Shown here one piece after another: positions 1-13,440 of a DNA stretch of 64,000 bases. Below the pieces are notes generated by a model, which saw only the letters and a list, made by a program, of their open reading frames with translations, was not told where the DNA came from and did not search any database. The first letter of the stretch is position 1. Each line of letters opens with the position of its first letter. The position numbers and the translations under genes are program-made. This DNA is from Numida meleagris (Eukaryota; Chordata; Aves; Galliformes; Numididae), in contig NC_034413.1 of assembly GCF_002078875.1 (NCBI RefSeq), forward strand, positions 67,700,802 to 67,764,801, given 5' to 3'.

Positions 1-1544
1 GGCTCTCTATTGGTGACCTTCCATTCACAGTTGCAAACTGTTTCTACTCAGCAGCACTTTTAAATAGGTCTTTCCAGCTCTGAAAGCAACTGTTTTAGAA
101 TAGAGAATTGGAGGGCATGCCTATGAAAAGATTTGTGTTTTGAGGTGGAAAACTGCCCAAAGTAAAAGGTACAAAATAAGGGAGTAGAACATTATTTTAT
201 TTTTTATTCCCATGTAGATAGTTCTAAGTTATTTGAAAGAGAAAGAAAAGAAAATCTATGTATGAGCTGTGAAGAAGGCCCATGTAACTCCTATTCATAG
301 ATAACTGACCCTAGGCTGACTTTGTTGTCTGGTTGTTTTGTTTTTTCTTTAAACGTAAGAATCTACCTATAAAAGGTATATACTGTAATATTCACTAACC
401 TTTTCCTTCTGCTAGCATGCAACTCTGTTGTGCTACAAAGATCATTTATGATAGTGTTCCAGTGACACCACCAAATCGATTTATTTACCTTTCGAGGAGG
501 AGAACCTGAGTAACCTTACTGAAAGGGTTACATCAGTGATAAAAATTGCCTTAAAATTAAAGGAACTGAAAAAATGGCATCTTAAAAATATGGCAAAGGG
601 TTTACAGTTCTCATCAAAGCAAATGAACAAATTTAAAAAGAATTTGTACTTGAATATTGCTGTCATGCAAAGTTTGCACAGCAGGGACATATTCTCTGCA
701 ATTTAATCTTTTTTGTTATTATAGTTATAATTTTTTTAGCATACTGGAAATTTTATTGCGGATGCCTGGCCTGTCTCTTAACTCATGCTAATTATATTCA
801 TAATTAAATGTTAAACAAGAATTGACTAGGCCAACTGGCTTGCACAGGTGTTAGTGGTATGAATGGTTTAATGCTTACACAATAAATTATTAGATCTGAA
901 TCTGTAGTTAATCTGCTCAGTGAGAACCTTTTGCAAGAACTTTGCTGTACATGGTAGATCCAGCACAGTGCTTTGAAGCCAATAGTTACAAACAGTACTT
1001 ATTAGACAGCATTATCTCCAAACTGTGGCTTATCTTCAATAGCACAAGTGCTAACAAGGCTAAAAGATTTTTTTGGAGTTCTACCTGCCATGAGATAGGG
1101 ATGCTCAGAGTATTAGTACTTCTTTGGATAACTGGAGGAGACTTTGGGTGCTTGGTGGAAATGTCATCTGGGAAGCAGTGTACCTCACTTCAATTAACAA
1201 AAAATAGTTGCTTATCTTTGTAAAAGATAGCCAGGTTCATCACTGAGGCTCCAAGACCTCTCTGTTGGCTTTACATCGACTGCCAGTTGATGGAGTGCAG
1301 AACCAAAAAATTGCAAATGGAAAAACACGTGAGTTTCTGTTTGCTCACCTTTAGCTTACTTTTGGGGCACAGAAGATTGTGTATTTGTGTAATATAAATT
1401 TGATCTATGGAAAGGACAGAAGCAAAAAGCAAGTCAGCTAGAGAGTTCATATATACATTAGCATAGGAGAGGCTCATATCGAAAACCAAGAGGGAAAGAA
1501 CAGTGAAAGAGAAGACAAAGAGAAATTGAGAAATCCAAGCAATA

Positions 1545-1910
1545 GCACAGTTCAGGCAGAAAGGAGAAGAAAAAAAGAGAGAGAGAGAGAGAGAAGGAGC
1601 TATTTAGTAGCTGTGACAAGATCTCTGTAACCTGGAGCATTTGCGGGAGGCAGGGGGAGAAGAACTTCTCATGGAGGTTATCTGGAGCTCTTGACAAAGT
1701 GAGAATTGGCACTCTGGGTTTGAGGGGAAAAATGTTTCATCAGGCTTGTGAGTGAAGTTTCCACTCAGGGAAAGTAATAACAGGAGGAGAAACAGCCTAT
1801 AATGCCCCAGTTACACAATTTCAGAAGTGCAAAAAGGAAGAAAAGAGGGGAGGGGAAAGTGGAAAGAGAAGACCAGGAGGGGAGAGAAAGGAGGCTTCCT
1901 AGAGCAAGAG
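1545..1910. repeat. Purine-rich stretch with (GA)n
   Basis: The + strand is strongly enriched in A and G, with a short GA dinucleotide run near 1577-1593 and a second purine-rich block at 1827-1900. The short open frames here are rich in Lys, Arg, Glu and Gly only because of this base bias. No coding signal is visible. Confidence 0.7.
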
Positions 1911-2794
1911 AAGATGCTGAAAGTCATCACCTCCAGTGCTGTGTCTTCTTCCTCTCTCCACATGAGTTTTTGCTATCTAAAAGTTGCTTTGCTGTCGTCC
2001 TCAATTAGGACTAACACCACACACCTGTGTGCGCTGGCACAATGGCTCTCAACCAGCAGAGAAGCAGGCATGATCAAATCTTGATGGTAACTGAGTTGTT
2101 CCTTGGTCCTCATTACGTGAATATCTGAAGATTTGGCTAAAGAAAAGTGCATTTACCCTGCAATGGGAATAACTGCAAATGGTGTTTACTGTGATAACAT
2201 ATGGTGGGGCCATGGAAAATCTAAAAAATTAAATCTAAATCAGTCTAAATCAATCTAGAAATTTAAGCTGTATACATTTATACCTCTTAGTCCCTTGAAG
2301 GGACTGTTACCTCCCTTAGGGCTCTCCAGCACCAGCATGCTCTGACCACACTGCCCCAGTGCTGATATCAGAGTCTTCATTTGGGACATTTCTTCTCCAG
2401 ACCGTGCAGCTTCCTGCGTTTTCAGGGTCTGGCAGGTAAAAAGAAGCCGTGAAACATGCCTTAATATGGACCATTTCCATACAGTTTACAAACTGTTATT
2501 TTATAATGATGAATATTGCTATATTCATAGCAGTGTGGCATCAGGGAAGGCTATTTGCAACTTTAGAGAAGGCTCCTGATAATGCATTAAGTGAACTAGA
2601 AGAAAATACCTCATTTTCACCTTTATGTTTAGGACCACAACAAATCCTACACAAAGTACAGAATCTTTGGGTACAAATCTTGTACAACTGGGTAATACAG
2701 ACCTTCTCTAACTGCACATTTGCTACCTGAGAGCAGTAAGTGGTCAGAAAGGAGATACCACTGCTCATTCTCTCTGGAAATGTTATTCTACAAA

Positions 2795-2882
2795 TGAGTG
2801 AAAACGGCTTAGAGAAGGAAATTCAATTAAATGTTCTAAAAATTCCACAGAGCAGGCAGGTACAGAATCAAGTCATTAATGG
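2795..2882 (-). mobile_element. Possible degraded MIR-like SINE
   Basis: The + strand reads like a decayed reverse complement of the MIR core: a stretch resembling 'tctacaaatgagtgaaaacg', then 'ttagagaaggaaattcaa', then 'cacagagcaggcaggtacag'. These follow the usual order of the core (tail of the core, AGAGA..AAGT, CACAGC..). Similarity is by eye and weak. Confidence 0.35.
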
Positions 2883-4239
2883 TCAAAATAATATCCTTCC
2901 AGTTTACCACAATAGCCAATAGCATGTATACAGTGTTGGAAAAGAAAAATGTCACGTTGATAAAAGGGTGTGTGACAAGACAAAATGATAAGACTAGCAA
3001 AGTAGCAATAGGACCATCTACAGAACTCTTCTTGATGACGGACGATGAGAGAGAAATGTTAAGTGTTAAAATCAGGCATGGGCTTTTCTCATTTCCACAT
3101 CCCTGAAATCATGACCTTCATACAGCTTTGGCTTCCCAACCTCACCCGTATGGAGGAGCTGTGCCTACCATGGGAAATACAGCTGCAATTGAAAGACTCA
3201 GTGATGTCTAAATGCAAGGGTAGGCTTGCGTTCTTACCAAGGCTGGGCCAGAGTTCAAAGTTAATATGATTTATAATGTCTCTTGAGGGACACAAATTGT
3301 GAAAAAGTAGGACTGGAAAACTGGGTAATGTGGCTGCGGAAAAGCGTCTTTAGCAGCTGTACTCCACCAGCTGTACCAGATAACAGCTAAAAAGAAGGGT
3401 CAAGCAAAATAAGAAATAGTGTGGGAATGGAAGAGAGGAGAAGTGCTGCACAGCCTCCCCCGAAAATGGCATCAGGGAGTGTGCAGCACTGAAGCAACCT
3501 CATGCAGAATAACTTGGCGAACAAAACTTTCATCTTTAAGGAAGCTGCCTTAGATGCAGAAATATTTCTACAGTCCACTGCCCTGTGCTCTCAGTACAGG
3601 TATCGAATTTGAAATGCCCACAACTTAAAAATAAAATGCAATTTGTTTCACTTCCCGGAGAGTCAAACTGTTCCCTTTGACTCCCTTCTATATAAAATTC
3701 ATTAGCCTGGTAACCCATTTGACTGAGGCGGAATTTTGTTACATTTTGGCCAAAGCACTAATGCCTTAATTGCCTGGGAAGGTAGTACATCACACAGATA
3801 ATCTCACTAAGATCAGGAGCACAATCTAATTCACCGTCAGCTCTTGGGCTGACTCATTCACTGGTAAGCACTATTGAGTGATAGCGTTGCACCAGGAAAA
3901 AAAAAAAAAGCTCTTCATTGGGGTATACTTAGATGATTAGAAAAGCAAACTGCGTTATTGGTCAGTTGTTGAAAAAAAAGTAAGATGTGAAGATGGGACA
4001 CTTAAAAAAATGTAACTGAGAAGCGGAGATCTGCTTAAGCTCTTGTGAAATACCTGGTGTTTGCAACTACAGTGCCAGGGAGGGGTAATGCACTGAGGTG
4101 ACTGGGGCTAAAACCCAGTCTTGCTGCACTGTGCATCTTCCCCCACACTACTGTGGGTGTTACAGGAAGTAAAAGGGGCAGGGAGGAAGTGCCTGCACAG
4201 GGGGCAAATAAAGCAAATGTGAAAGCTGCAGTAATTTCT

Positions 4240-4540
4240 ATTTTCTTTGGTTTGTTTTTTTTTTCTTTTCCTTTCTTTTCATTTTTCCTTTTTTCTCTTT
4301 TTTTCTTTCCCTTTTTTCTTTTTTCCATTTTTTTCTTTTTTCCCTTTTTTTCTTTCCATTTTTCTTTTTCCCCCAATTCGCCCTTTTTTCCTCTTTTTCC
4401 TCTTTTTCCTCTTTTTCCTTCTTTTCCTTCTTTTCCTTCTTTTCCTTCTTTTCCTTCTTTTCCTTCCTTTTTCCTTTTTCCTTTCTTTCTTCTTTTTCCT
4501 TTCTTCCTTCTTTTTCCTTTCCCTTTTATTCTTTTTCCAA
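4240..4540. repeat. Long pyrimidine tract with 9-base tandem units
   Basis: About 300 bases of almost pure C and T on the + strand. The block 4381-4527 is 147 bases with no purine. Inside it are tandem 9-base units of the type CTCTTTTTC (about three) followed by about six of the type CTTCTTTTC. Homopurine-homopyrimidine tracts of this length with mirror symmetry can form triplex (H-DNA) structures, which is established for the class; formation here is inference. The long Phe/Leu-rich frame on + and Lys-rich frames on - are artefacts of the tract. Confidence 0.95.
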
Positions 4541-7500
4541 CAGGAGCAAACATAGAGAAGCAGGAAGGACTGCCTGGCAGGCAGGTTTATATACGCTTCT
4601 GCAGCTCCCACCCTAGGCTATCAAGTGCCACTTTTAGAACTGCCTCTCCCTTGACTCGTGTTTGATTTGCATCTGCATGTTCACATGCAGTCTGAACGAA
4701 CCTGTGCTCTCTGCAGCTGAGTTCATTGCTTGTTTTTCTTTACAACACAGATCAGGGCACCTGATGAGCTGCATTCCTGCTTGCAAGCTGAATTGTATCA
4801 ACATTTATTTTTTTTTTTTTCAGAAATAGCCCACTGTGTGGATACAAATCTTCTGAAAGGAAGTATCAAAACTGAGAGCACTTTATGAGATGTTACTAGA
4901 ATTTGATCCAAGATACGTGTTTTGCTTTGAAGCTGTAGCTGTCCTTTAATTCAGATGGTATTTGTGAATCACTGCCTCAAAAAAGGGGTCTTTTGGCACA
5001 TGCTTTAGGCTGATGACAGGCAAAATGAAGTAGATTCTGTCTCAGAAATCTCCAAAAATAATCTTAGGTTTGACATAACACACCATGTCATGAAGTGATA
5101 TAAGCCACATAAGCACAAAGTAGGCTTTAAATTTAAAGGAGAATAATCCTATTTTAGATGGGATACTTTCCATCAATTTGGATAACAAATATCTGATGCA
5201 GAATATAGGCAGCAGGCTGTTAATGCTGAGATCCCTTAAAATCTACAGTTCCTGGTAGCTTTTAGTGACTGTGGCAGCCTGCTATCTCCCTCTGTTATCT
5301 GATAGTTTCTCAGACTATTCACACACGCACACACAAACAGCAAGCATGCACTAAAGATTTCTATCTGGAAATAAAGATCTGCATTTTACCATCTTTAACC
5401 CCTCAGCACTGGTGATCCTGAGTTCCCGATGCTTAAGGGTGATGCAAAATGCATTAATGCTTAGCACTGGGAAATCCCAACTCCTGGTGCCAAGAGGTTC
5501 ATAAATATAGTAATGAAACCTCTTGACTCAAAGTGAGCACTATTTAACAGAACAAGCATGAACAGCCTGTAGGAGATTTTGCAGCTGGATTTGTTCCACT
5601 GTGTCAGAGCTGAACTTCCATGGTAGTAGTTTTAAAAACTGTGCAGGGCTGAAAAACAGACTTTAAAGAAACCAGACAGCAAAGAAAAAGTATATCTGTA
5701 TGGAAGAGGGAAGTAACTATGGTGCTGTATCATGTACCAGAAAAATAGGCATTGAGAATCCCAAAGTGACAGATGTCAAGGTCTTTGGGAAGTGTCCACC
5801 AAGCTTTATTTTGCACATGTTCCTGAACAACTAAAACAAGGACTTTGTGTGATAATTTACTAGCAAATCAGTATCAATAAATCAGAATCATGTAAGCAGT
5901 CATGTTTATTATATCCTTGTTGCTTAATATTCATGATAGTAATTTATTTTTATAGTACAATTTCACTGTTATCTCCTCCAATGCCGTAACTTTGAGTCAA
6001 GCAAGCTGCAAAAGTAGAAGGTCAGGTAACCCTCTGAAGGCTGCAAAAGTTCATTCACTCTGTGGAATTTGCTTTGGTTTTCCTTTGAACATGCTTTAGT
6101 GGCTCCTTAAAATATTTATACTATGATTTCTAACATAGCATTATTTATTTAACAAATATCACTACAAAACAAGAGTTGCAAAGCAATGAATGGAAACCAA
6201 CTCTGTAAAAGAGGAATCCAGAATTTCCAAATCTGCAGAATTGAAAATCGTTGAGGAATCTGGTGTGAATGTCCGTATATTAGCTGACATAAGGAAACAC
6301 TTTTCAGAAATATGCCACACACTTATTTAAGCTTTCAAATACTTTGCAAAGCAAAAATTAGATTGAAATGAAGCTAACAATTTTTTCAATTAAAAATATT
6401 TTCTGTTAAAAACAGAAAATTGATCCCTGAGTCACCGAGGTGTTTTGCTGTGGAAGCAAATGCAAATTTCACTTTGGACACTTTCCACTTCAAGAGAAAC
6501 ACAAAGGAGCTGTAATCTAAGTAGAAATCAGGACCAACCATGTAGGACTTGTTAACCAGGTGGTCAACTGCAGAAACAGATGTTTTTTCTCACACGTAGT
6601 ATGTGTAGAATACCGAAGACTGCAACTCCTGCCTACAAAAGCACCTTATTACTGACTCAGTAACACCTTCCTATCTGAAGATCTGGTTTTCAATAGTGCA
6701 TTTTAGCAGTGCTCAACAGATTTAACTGAGGAACCCTTGTTTCTTCCTTTCGTGCACGTTTTAGTAGGTGGATTTTAGAGATGCCAGTTGACACCAGGAC
6801 CAATATCTTTCTTTCAGTGCAGTCACTCTCATAAAGCGTCATTAGGTTTAATAAGAAACAGCATAAACTCAAAGATAGTGTCAGTGTCAAGACCTTCCAC
6901 GTTGCCCATAAGTAGGAAATCAGTAGAGGAATTCTTTCTCTTCTTCGGCTTGTTTTTCTTAATATTTTCCTGCGTTGCTAATCTTCTTTGCCACGTCACC
7001 CTACACTGAGCTTATGTGGCAGAAGAAGCATTCAGTGCATGAAGCTTTTCTCATAAAGGCAGTCTATAACTATACAATAGGCTTACTGGTGTGTCCCTTT
7101 GTCTTCGTTTAAGGATGAGCATTTGATGAAGCTGTATTGGTTATTGCACATAATCAATTGTTTCCCATCTAGGAACATATTTTTCATTAGACAAGAGGTG
7201 AAGGCCACCAAAGAAAAAAAATCACTGCTGATGAGATGAACGAAGTATAAACCTACCTCATCACAAAGATAGCATCTAGAAATGCGCCAGGTTTATTTAT
7301 GGCAAACAAAAAATATGACTGGGCTTCAAGAAATGAAGAAGATAAGCAGACATAGAAGACATTTTTATTCTAAGTGCAAACTATCATTAAATGTATTTAG
7401 ATTTACATCCTGTAATTATTATGATTGTAGTAATTAATCAATCAGCTGATTAACATGTAGGGGCAGCAGGACACAGTGATCTTATCTTGAAGCTCGAATT

Positions 7501-8960
7501 AATTAATTATTCCTTACTCCACATTATTATTTTCTACTTGTGTATGTTTGCTCAAAGTGTCCCTATTGACAAAACATGTCTTATTTTTTTCTGTGTATTG
7601 AGTCAAGCACAGGAATGTACTGACGCAAATTTACTAACTTGCCATCAGAATTCCAAACTAATTAAAAGATTTTTAAAGCATTGCATAATTCTAAACTACT
7701 TGTTATATTCTAATTAGCCAGGTTCAATTAAATTGTTTTCAACATCTCTACTTAAGAGCTCTCATCTCTTTAAGTGGAGTCAAATTCAGCAGGCGCATAT
7801 TGTTACAGTGATATAATTCTGTGTTTATTATGCCACCAGCCAGCGCAATCTTTCCATTTGGTGTATTTGTTTACTGTCTGTGGTAGCACGAGAATTTTCC
7901 ACTTCCAACCTTGCTGTCAGGAGGTCTTCCTGAAATCCCACTATACTTGAATTTGCTTTATGCAAAAACATTGCTTGCAGCATCCTCTTGGTGCTGAGCA
8001 TGTCCTCTGTCTCCTTGCAGTAGGGTTTGGGTCACTCTGATGTCACTAACACAACCCTCGCTGGCTCCAGAGGACACAGTCTTGTGTGCTAATGATTCTT
8101 TGCCATTTCTTTGGCATCATGAATCACAATTTAACTGAGCTTATTTAGCTCCTTGTCATCTAACCATGTTCGTCATTGCTTCTAACATAATATTCAAGCT
8201 TTATTTCTTTGGACTTAATTTTAACTTTTAAGGGATTGCCAGAGTACCCTGGCTGTTTTCACTTTCTTTGTCAGAATAACGGGCCCCAGAAGCAGACCTA
8301 CCCTTTCTGCTATGCTACCTTAAGCACCATGGAATGACCATTCCCACCAAGCTCCCTCTGTGGATATAAGTCTTCATATAAGTCTTCCCAGTCCTATACT
8401 CTTTTATGGATTCTGTCTATTCTTGTCTTAAACATCATAAAGCATCTTTTCTTTTGGCTTTTGTGATTCCTTGTAGCTTGGGACTGAAACATCCCCCTGT
8501 GCTGTGATCCTCCTTATTTCCCATGTTGGTGCTTCCACCTAAGCATCTCAAAATGACAGCAAGTCTAACTGTGGAAGAAATGGCATAGCCTCCCATTCAC
8601 CCTGCTTCTCGGGTAAGAGAGGGCCAGGGACTTCTTTCTACACTTCCCAAAAAGCAGCAGCTTTTGGGAAGCCTTCTCCAACTGCCTAACTCACTGCTCC
8701 TGTGCTGTTGGGCCCTTCTTCCTCCTCTTCCTTCTCCCCTGCCTCCCATTGTGCCCCTGTGCAAATACAGGCGATGCAGTCCTCTTCTCCACATGTGCTT
8801 TTTTTTTCTGCCTTTATCACCCTACCGCAGTGAGGCCACGTCCTGTTTCAGGCTGTTGGTCTCTACTACTATCTATATAATCAAAAGTAGATGCTAAAAA
8901 ATCCAGCTGCCAGTTCTCTTGCTGAGCTCTGAGAAGTTCATATTCCAGCCTCTGAGCCGT

Positions 8961-9005
8961 TGTTTTGTTTTGTTTTGTTTTGTTTTGTTTTGTTTTGTTT
9001 TGTTT
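8961..9005. repeat. (TGTTT)n microsatellite
   Basis: Nine perfect tandem copies of the pentamer TGTTT (equivalently AAACA on the other strand). A simple repeat likely to vary in length between individuals. Confidence 0.95.
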
Positions 9006-9739
9006 AAATGCTAGCATAGTAGATAGCAGTAATAGTAGTAGGTTTGGGAGCCCTAAATAGAAAGGGTAGGAGAAGCAGTTATCATCCAGCTTTTGCTTTG
9101 AAATGTAAACTTAGCAAAGCCTGAGCCTGGCTCTCCCTGATGAAATATACATATGGAAGTACAAAATGCCACTTTTTATCCATTTGTTTTCCTGACCATA
9201 ACCACGTTTTCACACTGTCAGCATTTTCATTAGAAGCTCTTTTTGTCAGAGGTTTATAACGAGAATGTAAAGATTTGCTATGGGCTAAATCTCAATCCAA
9301 GAGCAAATGTTTATACCAATTCTGAAAACAATCAGCTTGCCCATTTGTAGTTATGCATGTGTTCATCATCTGTTACTGCTTGTCCAATGCTCTGCAACTT
9401 CTGGAAGGAAAAAGAGACATCTGGAGGAAAAAAAATCTATCCTGCAGATAGCATACTGTGTGTTCTTCTGAGTTATTGAATAAGGTACTACGTAAATGCA
9501 AGCTTTTCAGTTGATGCAAGTATTTTTTTGCTTAAACTTGTCAAATTTATTGCAGAGAATATTTTTACAAATGGCTTAAACCATTTGTGTGTTAGTTACA
9601 TGGAAGCTACAGTAAAGTTTCACTGGAAATCATTCACCTGACAAACCGAGCCACTTTCACAATGCGAGACAAGATGAATTCTTTGAAAATTTTGAGGTTA
9701 TCTTCTGGGCCTACAGGCTAGAGGGGTTTTCTACAGGGT

Positions 9740-9814
9740 CTGTCTACCACTTCTAGACTAGATGATATTAGTGGTCTTTTCCAACCTCAATGATACTATG
9801 ATTCTGTGATTCTG
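9740..9814 (+). mobile_element. CR1 LINE 3' fragment
   Basis: The sequence has the usual avian CR1 3' end: 'ctagatgatattagtggtct', then 'tttccaacctcaatgatact', then the terminal octamer-like repeats 'atgattctgtgattctg'. Only the extreme 3' tail is clear, as is usual for 5'-truncated CR1 copies. The left boundary is uncertain and the copy may extend to about 9690. Confidence 0.85.
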
Positions 9815-10859
9815 CCGTGTGTCAGTCACTAAGTTGCGCTGTGTTCTGGGGATGAATTAAATTTAAGAGGTGATTTACAGCTGTTATCCTTCTCTGTGTT
9901 GGTTTGAGTAAGAAGGTATAGCCTCATAATGTATGCATGTGTATTAGCATAAAGGTAAATTTACACACATAACACAAGTCTCACGGCAGCCTAGCTTATA
10001 CCCTAGAGCCACAGCACGCAGAAGGCAATGGGTGGGACGAGGTGTCACCATGTCTACGTCTTGCAGAGATGACAAGGTCACCTTGCCCAGGGGAGAGGCC
10101 CCAAGACAACTTCCATGGCAGAGCCATCCTGCACGTGGCTGTTCCCCGCAGCAGCCATTCCGAGCCCAGCTGCCGAGGCGATGCCGGCACAACCAGCCCA
10201 GCTGGGGCCACGCGTTGCTGCCAGCCCCAGCAATACCTCAAAGTTTTACCCAAAATATCACCCCTCCACGCAGATTTTCAGCCCTTATTAGAGCCTTGCA
10301 GCAGACCACAGTAAAAATTAATGGGGTAGCCCCCATCCAAGATGTGGGTACATTGCTGGCCACAGCAGGGTGCCGCAGTAGTGGGGCTGTGCTCGATCCT
10401 AAATGGCTGCAGTTAAAGCAGTTGGAAAAGTGTGTATAGACCATGCGAAGCCATTAGGGAATTTATTTTTCCTTTGGCAAATAATTCATGAACAGTTATA
10501 ACGCGCTGACAAATCATTGTGCAAACAATGAAAAGAGTTTTTCAGGATGGTCATGAGCACACATCTGGTATGAATGTTCTCAGAAATACTCCTGCACGCT
10601 GGCATGCACGGCGCTTTTGTCTTCAGGAGGTTTCAACCCAAAGAAAACGCTCACCTGAATGGTTGTGAACATGCAGGCACATCAGCCTGCATGATGGGAA
10701 AAAAAAACCCGCAATATTCTTTTTTTTTCTTTTTTTTTTTTTTTGGCTTTATTCACACAGCTCTGCTGTCATTCAGGAGGCTTGAAGATCCTAATTAATT
10801 ATGAGCTAATTAACTAAGCTTTGCAAAGTCACAGTGAGATCACCAGCATTAGTATAAAT

Positions 10860-10935
10860 ATTTCACAGTGAGTAAACTGAGGAACACGGACTGACTTGTG
10901 TAAATTAATTCCCAAAGCAAGCAGGGACAGCAGCT
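10860..10935 (-). mobile_element. Possible MIR-like SINE remnant
   Basis: The + strand contains 'tttcacagtgagtaaactga' followed by 'ggaacacggactgacttgtg' and 'agcaagcagggacagc', which parallels the reverse complement of the MIR core (TTTTACAGATGAGGAAACTGAGG..). Divergence is high and boundaries are unknown. Confidence 0.45.
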
Positions 10936-11855
10936 GCCCTCGCAGACCTGGTGTTCCCATTCCCTTTTGCTGTGTTTTTGCCTTCTGAGCTTCACATCTC
11001 CCTCTTAAGGGTTAAAACCAAAATTTCAAATCCTATATGAAATCTGTGCAGATACGTATTCTGCATAAATCTAGGCCACACAATTAATATACTTGTGTAC
11101 ATTTTCCCCATCTGCTGTATTGCTGACACATCCAGCTTGTGGGCCGGAACGGTTTAAGGAAGAAGGGGCCATCTCTGTGCAAGAGTTCAAGTGGAGCTGT
11201 GTGCTTTCCAGGGCACTACATGTAGAAATGAGCTGTGGGTACTTAGGAACTTTTCCTCAAAGAATGCCAGAATGCTGGATTGTGGGGAGGAGTATTTTAG
11301 GTTAGGGGTTTTTTTTGTTTTGTTTTTGTTTTTTTAATGAGGAATCAAGTTGGGTATTTAGTCAAGAAATAAGGAGTTAATGGTGTTTCCGTTTGAACCC
11401 TTTTATTCGTGTCACTTATTATAACGTGTGTACACAGCACTGATATAAATTTTCCATTAAAAAATGCATTCATATCAGGCCAAGGCCACCTCCAAATAGC
11501 ACAGAAGTACTTTTAGGGACTGTGACCTGAGCGAAGCTGCCGGTTTCTGCTTTGTGATTCCCCTACCCTAGCTGTGTGCCTTCAGTGCGTTGCCCCACAT
11601 AAGGAGGCTTTACTTGAAGGCAACATGCTGCAGAAGTAACATGGGAATGCATTGTCCAGAAGCACAGAGGCTTTCCTAAGAGCTTTATCGCGTGTTAGCA
11701 AACCGTGCAGCCTGTCCAGCGCAAGGCTGCCACTCTGTGCTCCCCTGATGCTCCCCCTACCTCTTCTACACAGGCAATCAAAGTGTGTTTTCCAGCAGGT
11801 TGGTTACATATCCTTGTGAGGAATGTTGGTCTTTTGTTGACGTTTTATGGTTGGA

Positions 11856-11962
11856 TTTTTTTTTTTTTTTTTTTNNNNNNNNNNNNNNNNNNNNNNNNNN
11901 NNNNNNNNNNNNNNNNNNNNNNNNNNNNNNNNNNNNNNNNNNNNNNNNNNNNNNTTTTTTTT
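11856..11962. other. Assembly gap inside poly-T
   Basis: Eighty N bases (11875-11954) are flanked by about 19 T on the left and 8 T on the right. The true length of the T run is therefore unknown, and other sequence could be hidden. Any open frame crossing this gap is not real. Confidence 0.98.
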
Positions 11963-13249
11963 AATGGCTTTTATTAACACTCTACTGGATGTTTGTGCCT
12001 AATTAGACCTTGGATATTGTGGCACATCTATCTTCTGAGTTTATGGACAAAAAGCTGAGGTCTGTCTGGGCCAGCTCCAAGTCATAACTTCAGAAGAATC
12101 AGTGTGGCAGCTGGAAGTCGCCAAAGAACATCCCTAAGCATAGGGTTTCTCCTGTGGCTTGAAGGTCATTTCTTACTTGTAGAGCTGTGTAGTTTTACTG
12201 GGACTTCTAGAAACAGGCCAAAGATCAGAAGATCTATGTACGTGTCCTATCTCTTGATCAATTTGTGCACTGTGAGCTACGTAGTATGTGCCGTGTCATA
12301 AATAATAATGCATCTGCTTGCTTGTAAAAAGCTGTTCATCACATACCGCTCTTTTCTTTTGCAATGGGAGCAAAAGGGTAAGTTGTACCACATGCACAAA
12401 TAACATGGAAAGCTTACCTGACTAAATCATTTTTTTTGTTATTGCTGATGGCAGAGCAGTAATTAGACATGAGAATATCATGTAGCAGGGTGGAGGTGGA
12501 AAGGAGAGGTTGTATCAGAAAGAAAGACGGTGTACTGTTATGACGGACAATTTATGATAGAAATACAACCAAGATTTTGTAGTCAAGTACTGTTGGGATT
12601 GGATACCTGGAATTTAGGCAGAGGTAGGTTTCAATAATATTAAAATTAGATAACATAAATTAACTTTCTTTTCCAGAATAGATTTGCCTAGGTGCACAGA
12701 GTTGCATATTTTCTGCAGCAGTCTGACCTTAAGCTCTATCATAAGTCAATTTGAAACTGAAGCACTTGAAAAAAAATCAATAAAAGTTACATGTATTCTG
12801 CATTTTTTTTCAGTGTATGACCAAATATCACCAGCATGATAATAGGAGGGCTGAGGGGAAGGTTCAATTACATTTCCTATGTTTATGCTGTCCATTTAGC
12901 TTTCTTCTTCAGTGCTTCAGAAAGTAGTAACCAAAATTATCCTGTGAATTCCACCAGACAACTGCCTGAAATATGGTGAGTTCCCATATTTCAGTTCACA
13001 ATATCATCAGTTCACCTAACTGGATGTGTTCAAGTTTTCTTTGACAATCATGAGAGCTATAACCATGAGTAATTAAACTAAAACTCCACATGTATTACAT
13101 CTAGTTAAAATCTTTTGTGATTTTTATATCACTGATGGCTCAAGCTCTGAAGCTAAATGTTAAGAGTTTAAAGTTCCCAAGTTCTTGTCTTCCTCTACTC
13201 CAAATTTTTTGCCTTGCCAGCCCTGGGTACTGCCATGCTAACCTGAAGT

Positions 13250-13440
13250 AGAACCACAGAACCCTAGAATAATTAAATTTGGAAAAGATCACTAAGATCA
13301 CCTAATCAAACTGTTGACCCATCCCACCATGCCTGCTAAACCATGTTCTTCAGGGCCACATCTACACTCTTCTTGAAATCATCATCTTCACTAATCACCT
13401 TTTAAAGGACTAGTGCTTTGAACTCTTTTTAATTTATCTG
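13250..13440 (-). mobile_element. CR1 LINE 3' fragment (reverse)
   Basis: The + strand shows the reverse complement of an avian CR1 3' end: 'accacagaaccctagaataa', 'tttggaaaagatcactaaga', 'gttgacccatcccaccatgc', 'taaaccatgttcttcagggc' and 'cacatctacactcttcttga'. The element runs right to left, with its 3' end near 13250. The right-hand part (13390-13440) is more diverged. Several small indels and substitutions suggest an old copy. Confidence 0.88.

Noticed and set aside
4035..4665. Long open frames (about 170 aa on each strand) across the pyrimidine tract
   Set aside because: They consist of Phe/Leu/Ser or Lys/Gly/Glu runs dictated by the C/T tract and have no domain or start context.
10032..10439. 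Open frame of 135 aa on + with overlapping frames on both strands
   Set aside because: It lies in a locally GC-rich patch, with several overlapping frames of equal quality and no recognisable domain or splice signals.
11705..11977. Open frame of 90 aa
   Set aside because: It runs through the 80-base N gap and poly-T, so the reading frame is meaningless.
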